Below, piece by piece: positions 58,061-64,000 of a stretch of DNA of 64,000 bases. How positions within the stretch are numbered: the first letter of the stretch is position 1; every line of letters begins with the position of its first letter. The position numbers and the translations under genes are program-made. The DNA lies in NCBI GenBank assembly GCA_963932145.1, contig OZ010616.1:48229927-48293926 (forward strand). The letters run 5' to 3'. The notes beneath the pieces are model-generated. The model was not told the origin of the DNA and did not search any database. It saw only the letters and a program-made list of their open reading frames with translations. Source of the DNA: Acanthosepion lycidas. Lineage: Eukaryota; Mollusca; Cephalopoda; Sepiida; Sepiidae.

Positions 58061-58650
58061 CTCTCAGTTGCATTATCTTCCCTGTTAATTTCACTCAAAG
58101 TTGTTTTCTGTTGCCATAGCAGGATATGACAATACAATTATGAAATTCAAAAACACTATTTTTCAGCAATCAGTCATCTTCAGTGGCAGAGTAAACAAAT
58201 TTTTGTACAGCAAATGAAGTCATATACAGAATAATAAAGGCTAATACAGTTCCACCATCCACTGTCAGAATTTTCCTTTTTAAATTTTTGAAGGAATTGC
58301 CACCTAAAATAAGTTTCTCTTTCAGATTTCATTTTATTGAGATTTTAGAAATGTTATTATGAAATCAAATATTGATATCATTTGTTTAAAAACTGATTCA
58401 ATTAATGCATATTAAAAATTTATAATACTTTTAAAGTTTCCTAAATTAAGTATTTCATTATTTTATTTATTTATTTTTTACTAGTATTAAATAAGCAGCT
58501 TGGTGTATATAACAATAAAATTGAATGTTAAAGATTTGTATCTCCTCAATATAGCTTTGATGGGCAAAGCTGAATATGCCTATGGCGTAGAATGTAAATT
58601 TCAGTTTTAATCTGTTTTTGTTGCAAATTCATACATTTCAAAGTGGATTT
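58060..58650. other. Mostly non-coding; may hold PLE N-terminal remnants
   Basis: 58,060-58,290 on the minus strand has weak PLE-like phrases (LTGKIMQLRA) but no block firm enough to assign. Confidence 0.35.
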
Positions 58651-58654
58651 TTTT

Positions 58655-59115
58655 TTCAATTATTTCACTCCAAGCAAGGCAATAAAACCACTAAGATGCA
58701 AGGGATTATTGAGTATGAAAGAATATAAGAAAAATAAAATCATTATTAAGGAGAGAAAACAATAAAACAGAAAATTAAAAATTGAGTGGAAAGTAAGAAG
58801 CTAAGAGAGAATTTCATAACTGAGAAGTGCAAGTGAAGAAAGTGAAGAGACTTTGCCACCAATCTTGTACTGTGTTGTAAAGTCAAGTCACTGTGGCAAT
58901 TTTTTTAGGATTTGTAAAATCAAGGTACCAAAGAGGAAAACTCATCAAAACAATTAGCCTGATAATATATAAAGAAAAGGCACAGGGGAGCTATGTTATG
59001 GCAGTGAGAAAGTGACTGAAGTTTTGCAAATGACAGATTCTTCTTCAGGTTTTATCAAAAGGTCTAAATATGTAGCAGAAGCACCAGACCAAATGTGACA
59101 ATAATATTCAATGCA
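58655..59115 (-). pseudogene. LINE RT C-terminus with 3' tail
   Basis: The minus strand reads MHPCIEYYCHIWSGASATYL near 59,060-59,120, followed by broken CR1/L2-type terminal blocks and ending in the tail repeat (complement of cactccaagcaaggcaataa) at 58,655-58,740. The tail matches those at 20.5 and 21.65 kb. Confidence 0.7.
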
Positions 59116-59306
59116 TGGATGCATAGATTTATAAATTATACATCCTGCAAAATTGAATACAAGTTTTTTGTTTCTTTTTCCTAATTGTAAGACACAAACA
59201 GAAATGACTGTCATATCAAAAAAAATAAGAAAAAACAAATTTCTATTTGCAGAATGAAATCTTTTAAAAATATAATTTCTTAACAGAAAATAAAAGAAAT
59301 CCTCAT

Positions 59307-59373
59307 CTTTGTTAATGAAGACATTGTAATCAAAGCAATAAATATTAAAATATAGAATCATCATTCACTATAG
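59307..59373 (+). repeat. Direct repeat copy 1 (about 70 bp)
   Basis: Shares ttaatgaagacattgta, aatatagaatcatcattca and tatagcatctcaa with 61,358-61,430. Confidence 0.75.
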
Positions 59374-59539
59374 CATCTCAATGTTTTTCCTCTTAAAAAA
59401 ATCTAAAGTTATTTAAATTAACAAACTTAAGGTGTCTTAATTTTTCTTATTGACTGAGATATAGAAGTAATCCTGATAAAAAGTAATGATTCCACCATAA
59501 ATAGCACTTTTTCTAACAAAACCAAGATGTTTTCATTTT

Positions 59540-60670
59540 GTTTGGAAACTAAATCAGCTTGTTGGAAGTCCTTCTCTGTAGTTCCAGTTTTTAAGAACTC
59601 TGGAGAATACTCAGACCCCTCAAATTATTGTCCTATTAGTCTCTTACTGCTTTTCAGTAAAATATTCAAAGTTCTAATTAATGTGGAAATGGTTTACTTC
59701 CCATGACCTTCTTTTGGACAAAATATGTCTTCTGTTTTGCCATGTCTATTACCAATTTGTTAACAGCCATCATTGAATTTGTATATCAATTTATAGATAA
59801 GAATGGCAAAGCTCAGGCTGTGGCTCTAGATATGTCAAAGACATTCATTAGGATTTAGTATGCTGGCATTACACACAAGCTCCAGGGCTATGGTATCACA
59901 GGCTGAATATTTGGTTTAATCTAATCATTTCTATCAAATCATGAAATCAACGTTGTTTAATGGGCTCATTTTCAGGTCTTTCCATATGAAAGTCCCCCAA
60001 AACTCTATCCTGGGTCCTACACTGTTTCTGACTGATGCTAGACTCCAGAAGAACATACCATGCCTTCTTGGTATTGTGTTTTCCACTGACATGAACTGGA
60101 ATGTCTATATTGAATCAATAGCTTCATCTACTGCAATGAAAATTCTACCATTGAATATTATTGCCACAACTGGTCAGGTGATCCTGCTTTACATCTCAAT
60201 ATTATTGACAAAATCCAAAGAAGGATCTGTAATGTAATCAATTCTGACCAGGGATCTTGACTCATTTTCTCACTGACATGACATAGCTTCTCTCTGTCTT
60301 TCCTACAAATATTTCTATGGCAACTGCTTCAATGAGCTTTTTTCTCTGATACCCTGAATACATAAATTTATGTGTGCTACTAGATTGCCAACTAGCTCCC
60401 ACCATTTTACTGTTGAAATAGCTAAATGCAACTTCTACTCCAATAGTTTCTTTTTTCACATTTTCCACCTATGGAACTCTCTTGTATTTCCTTGCTTCAA
60501 GTACAATCTTCAAAAATTTATCGAAATTTTCTGTATTCTTGAATGCCATTTCTCTTTTGTCCTTTCCTCAATCCTCCCTATTCTCAGTCTTCTCTTTCAC
60601 TTTCACACCCAGTAGCCCCTTGCAACTAGTGGCATTACTGCCTTGCTTAGGGTGAAATGAGTTTAAAAAA
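59540..60670 (+). pseudogene. LINE (CR1/L2-like) reverse transcriptase remnant with 3' tail
   Basis: Plus-strand frames give SFSVVPVFKNSGEYSDPSNY and CPISLLLLFSKIF (RT start), QAVALDMSKTF (motif A), a PKLYPG/SILGPTLFL block (motif B), and then a jump straight to GIVFSTDMNWNVYIESIASS. The YADD region is thus deleted. Later blocks are IEYYCHNWSGDPALHLN, RRICNVINSDQGS, SNSFFFHIFHLWNSLVFPCF and KYNLQKF. It closes with the tail agtggcattactgccttgct and an A-rich end near 60,670. Confidence 0.85.
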
Positions 60671-60674
60671 AAAA

Positions 60675-61900
60675 CAAATAAATAAAAACTTCATTAAGAA
60701 TGAAATTACTAATACTCTGACACAACAGTGTAGAGAAAACAATATATACTTTGTTAGCAACAAAGTCCAATACCCCCATCTCCAAACTGAAAATGGTCTA
60801 AAGAATTTGCTGAAAGTGCTTGGAATTGTAAACATTATGGAAAATTCTTATGTGCGCGCACACACACACATGTATGAGTGTTTGTGTATATGCAGGGATG
60901 AGTTTAGCCTAAGATAGGAGTAGGCAAAAATTGTTTTGGTGGACCCCTTAAAAATGATTGGCACTGTCGCAATTTTTTTTAGAATTTGTAAAATTTGTGT
61001 TTTTATTTCTAAGAATTAATATTAGCATGGAACATTTTCAAAAAAGAAATCAAACATTACAACATTATTAGCTTAGATGTCATGGAAAGAATGAGATGTT
61101 GTATTACTGTATAAAAATATGAAGCTTTTTCAGCATAAGATCAAAATAAATATTGAAACAAAAAAAATATGTATAGTAAACGTCAAACACAATGATCATT
61201 TACTTTCTGACATGAATATTAATTAGTAATTTTTTTTATAGATAAATATATTTTCATGGCTAATTTTTGTTGCCTAGCATTCAGAACTTCCTCTACTCAG
61301 GCAATTTGTCAGAATTAAAAAACATTAATTTTCTATTATTCTATATTTGTCAATGTATTAATGAAGACATTGTATTCAAAGCAAAAAGAAATTAAAATAT
61401 AGAATCATCATTCATTATAGCATCTCAAAAAATTGAAATTCAATGAAAAATAAATTCCACCACAATTTTGATTATATAAATGTTACAATCATAAAAAAGA
61501 AAATAATTCACTCGAAAGGAAAATCCTTCAGAGTCCACCATTGAATGTTATCCAAATATTAATCTACACCCAGGTTCTTCCCCCAATATCACCTTTCCTA
61601 ACAGAATCACTACTCGCCCAAGCCAACATACACAACAAATATATCAAGAAATCAAAAGAAAATGGTTTAATCTGCTAACACAGCAATTCAAACAATATTT
61701 CTACATGTGAAAACTTTCTCTTCAAAGATAAAGTAACTGAGGTAATTTTTCAGTTGACCATATGAATATATAATAGCATTTCTAATTCTTCTAGTTGCTA
61801 ACAATATTTTATTTGTTGTTTATAGATACTTTGTTTCAATAAATTCATTTCATTCTTTGGCTTGAAAATGTCCACATTTATAAAATGCGTCAGCTAAAAC
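60675..61900. other. AT-rich stretch with repeat traces
   Basis: taggagtaggcaaaaattg near 60,915 recalls a hAT end but no partner was found. 61,358-61,430 is the second copy of the direct repeat at 59,307. Confidence 0.4.
61358..61430 (+). repeat. Direct repeat copy 2 (about 70 bp)
   Basis: See copy 1 at 59,307-59,373; the two lie on either side of the 59.5-60.7-kb LINE. Confidence 0.75.
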
Positions 61901-61904
61901 TACA

Positions 61905-61922
61905 CTTTTGTGTGTGTGTGTG

Positions 61923-61971
<49 letters not shown>
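61905..61971. repeat. (TG)n(TA)n microsatellite
   Basis: Simple dinucleotide run. Confidence 0.95.
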
Positions 61972-61974
<3 letters not shown>

Positions 61975-62049
61975 GAAGAGAGAAACTGCAAACGTTTTTG
62001 GTTGTAATGTAGATTTTTTTTATATATATATTATGATTTATTTTCCATA

Positions 62050-62098
62050 ATTTTGAAACATGTGTTTCAGGTCTCACAACCTTCTTCAGGGAAAGAGT
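62050..62098 (-). ncRNA. Hammerhead-like motif
   Basis: The minus strand has CTGAAGA, an AGG/CCT stem, GAAAC, a short AC/GT stem and GTT as possible cleavage triplet. tttcc before the core can pair with ggaaa about 10 nt after the site. Stem I is discontinuous, so activity is doubtful. Confidence 0.3.
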
Positions 62099-62300
62099 GG
62101 ATATTTCCACATATTAAAATGAATTAATTTTCCTTATGTTTTTCAATGTTAAGTGTTCTCTTTTTTTGAGTGGTAGTGGCACAAATGTCTTTCTTGAACT
62201 GGCAGTGAGAAAGTTCTTCTGCTTGAAGGGTAATAAAACAATTAAGATTGATCCAAGAAAGCATGAGGAAAGATATCTGTATTGTTATCTGAGTGTGTGT

Positions 62301-62320
62301 ATATATATATATATATATAT
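62301..62320. repeat. Short (AT)n microsatellite
   Basis: Simple repeat after gtgtgtg. Confidence 0.9.
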
Positions 62321-62469
62321 AATCTGTCAGCAACCACGGGCAATTGGGCAGCCTCCTTAGAACAGCACTTCCCACCCTCACATGGGGGATGGGGCTAGAA
62401 AAGGTGCCCCAAACAAATGCTTCTTTTTTTTGTCTGGTCAGCTTACTGCGGTTGACAGATTCATCCTCA

Positions 62470-64000
62470 TTGCAGTCAAACAATGCAAAAGAAAAATCAC
62501 AAGAAGGTCATTTTGGGAGTCTGGGACATTTGAACACTACTGGATCGAGCCAGCATGTCAAGACCAGAAAGAAGAACAGCACTTAACACAAAATAACTCC
62601 AGTGATACCAAATAGACATTGCTGCACTCATTGAAACTCGGTTTGCCGATGAAGGTTCCCTAAGAGGAGAAGTGGGTGGATACACCTGGAAAAGAAAATC
62701 TCAAGTTGAAAATAGGATTTATGATCATAACAGCTCTTATAAGCATATCAGTTCTCCCAGTTGGAATCAATGGATGCCTCATGAAACTGCATATTTCCCT
62801 CAATAATTTAAGACACCTCATGGTCATCAATGCACATGTACACATGCTCACAAGCCCAGATAAAGTCATAGATCAGTTCTCCAAACATCTTGATCAGGTT
62901 ATCAACTCCCAGAATGACAAACTCGTCTAAAAGAACAAGGGTAGCAAAGCCATCTGTGGAAATTACAGATGCATTTTGCTTCTCTCCATCGCTTGTAAGA
63001 TCTTCACCAAGGTTATCCTCAATCGACTTATTACACTCTCCGAGGAAAACCTCCCAGAAGTGCACTGCAGCTTCAGGCCAAGCAGAAGTACTGTTGATAT
63101 GATTTTTGCCATGAGACAACTTCAGAAGTGCATCGAACAAAACATATACTATAGACTCTATAATTTGCTTTCATTGACCTGACCAAGGCTTTTGACACGG
63201 TCAAGAGCTAAGCACTTTCAACAGTCCTTGAGTTATTTACAATGATGAGACTCATCCATGACAGCATGACTGGCCAGGTCCTCTCCAGTGGTAACGTGAC
63301 AGTGTAAGGCATGGCTGTGTCTTAGCACTGGTCCTATTCAATATCTTCTTCACCTGTATGCTGTCCCACACTGTTTAGGATCTGGAGCAGAGAGTCTACA
63401 TTCACTACCATTTGGACAGCTCTCTCTTTGACCTTCATCACCTCACTGCTAAGACAAAGAGCTTCCAAGATCTCCTCCAGGAAGTTCTCTTTGCTGATGA
63501 CTGTGCACTAGTGGTCCATGCAGAGTCTGATCTGCAGCTGATGCTGGATTGCTTCTCTGATGCCTCCAAGCTCTTCAGCCTGACAGTCTCAGCAGGACTG
63601 GGGTGCTTCATAAGCCCACACCAAACATAAACACTTCAACACCGACCATTGTCATCAATGACACACAGCTTGCCAATGTTGAGCATTTCAAATACTTGGG
63701 AAGTACCATCTCTTGTGTCACAAAGAAATTGATGCCTGAATAAGCAAAGCAAGTCTGGCATTAGCAAGACTTCGCAACAGAGGGCTCAGTCAACACAACA
63801 TTCAGCTGACTACAAAGCTGAAAGTGTACAATGCAGTGGTCTTGCCCTACATTCTATATGTTTGGGAATCTTGGACACAGTACTACAGACACATCAATAA
63901 GCTGGAGAACTTCCACATGCAAGTTCTCCATTCCATACTTGGAATTTGCTGTCAAGATTGCGTTACCAACCTTGAAATACTGGATTTTGCTCACTCCTCA
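62470..64000 (+). pseudogene. LINE with APE endonuclease and RT remnants, cut by window edge
   Basis: The plus strand encodes an endonuclease start (IDIAALIETRFADEGSLRGE, about 62,610-62,670) and, after shifts, KHLDQVINSQNDKLV at 62,890-62,928. It then jumps to an RT start (SKAICGNYR, ILLLSIACKIFTKVILNRLI, 62,945-63,040), so the rest of the endonuclease is deleted. RT blocks continue with LPEVHCSFRPSRSTVDMIFA, then VLFADDCALVVHAESDLQLM (FADD present, 63,490-63,545). The post-RT region ends LEILDFAHSS at the right edge. Several frameshifts; not active. Confidence 0.88.

Noticed and set aside
60905-60960. Second hAT end (taggagtaggcaaaaattg)
   Set aside because: No matching inverted end or 8-bp duplication was found within reach.
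1-64000. CRISPR arrays, rRNA genes, bacterial promoters or operons
   Set aside because: No regularly spaced repeats, rRNA-like blocks or bacterial gene structure; the content is eukaryotic repeats.

Overview
The window reads as AT-rich animal nuclear DNA dominated by transposable elements. The mix seen here is Penelope-like elements (PLEs) with a GIY-YIG domain, several LINE clades, tRNA-derived SINE-like units, hAT and mariner relics, and long AT/CA microsatellites. This fits a coleoid cephalopod, probably an octopus; that is inference, because no host gene here identifies a species. No bacterial-style genes, operons, rRNA or CRISPR arrays were seen. Host coding sequence is almost absent: one convincing internal exon (40,081-40,542, minus) and weak neighbouring exon candidates.

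Layout. 1-7.9 kb: a LINE fragment, a decayed PLE 3' end (minus), and a complete but dead hAT element of 4.65 kb (1,984-6,631) with an exact 8-bp target-site duplication. 7.9-12.5 kb: a Ty1/copia element (minus) with two LTRs, an open gag and a pol broken by frameshifts and deletions; its protease and reverse transcriptase each show Asn where a catalytic Asp is expected. 12.9-18.15 kb: a young Ty3/gypsy element (minus) with near-identical LTRs, a GTTAT duplication, one uninterrupted 1,095-residue pol and a broken gag. 18.3-25.2 kb: a 371-bp foldback PLE 3' unit, three LINE relics (one with a restriction-like endonuclease signature), LINE tail repeats, and a fragment of a multicopy invertebrate protein family.

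25.7-30.6 kb: a decayed relative of the gypsy element, lacking RNase H and integrase, flanked by two inverted copies of a PLE 5' module; the right-hand copy continues into the 5' half of a PLE. 31.3-33.5 kb: a 2.19-kb near-perfect palindrome whose arms each carry a well-formed type I hammerhead ribozyme, a TATA-type sequence, an ETS-like site and three diverged tandem sub-repeats. This is the most unusual object in the window. 34.5-37.3 kb: a 5'-truncated PLE ending in linker plus GIY-YIG, and another PLE tail.

37.3-56.9 kb: long AT-rich non-coding stretches holding the host exon, a mariner MITE, a SINE, a hAT MITE inside a foldback array, LINE and mariner transposase relics, and large AT microsatellite blocks. 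56.9-64 kb: another PLE (minus), two LINE copies with a common 3' tail, microsatellites, and a LINE that runs off the right edge.

Functionally nothing here works as a pathway. The autonomous elements are mostly inactivated, with the gypsy pol the best preserved. The palindrome and PLE tails suggest that self-cleaving RNAs and foldback transcripts could be made from this locus.
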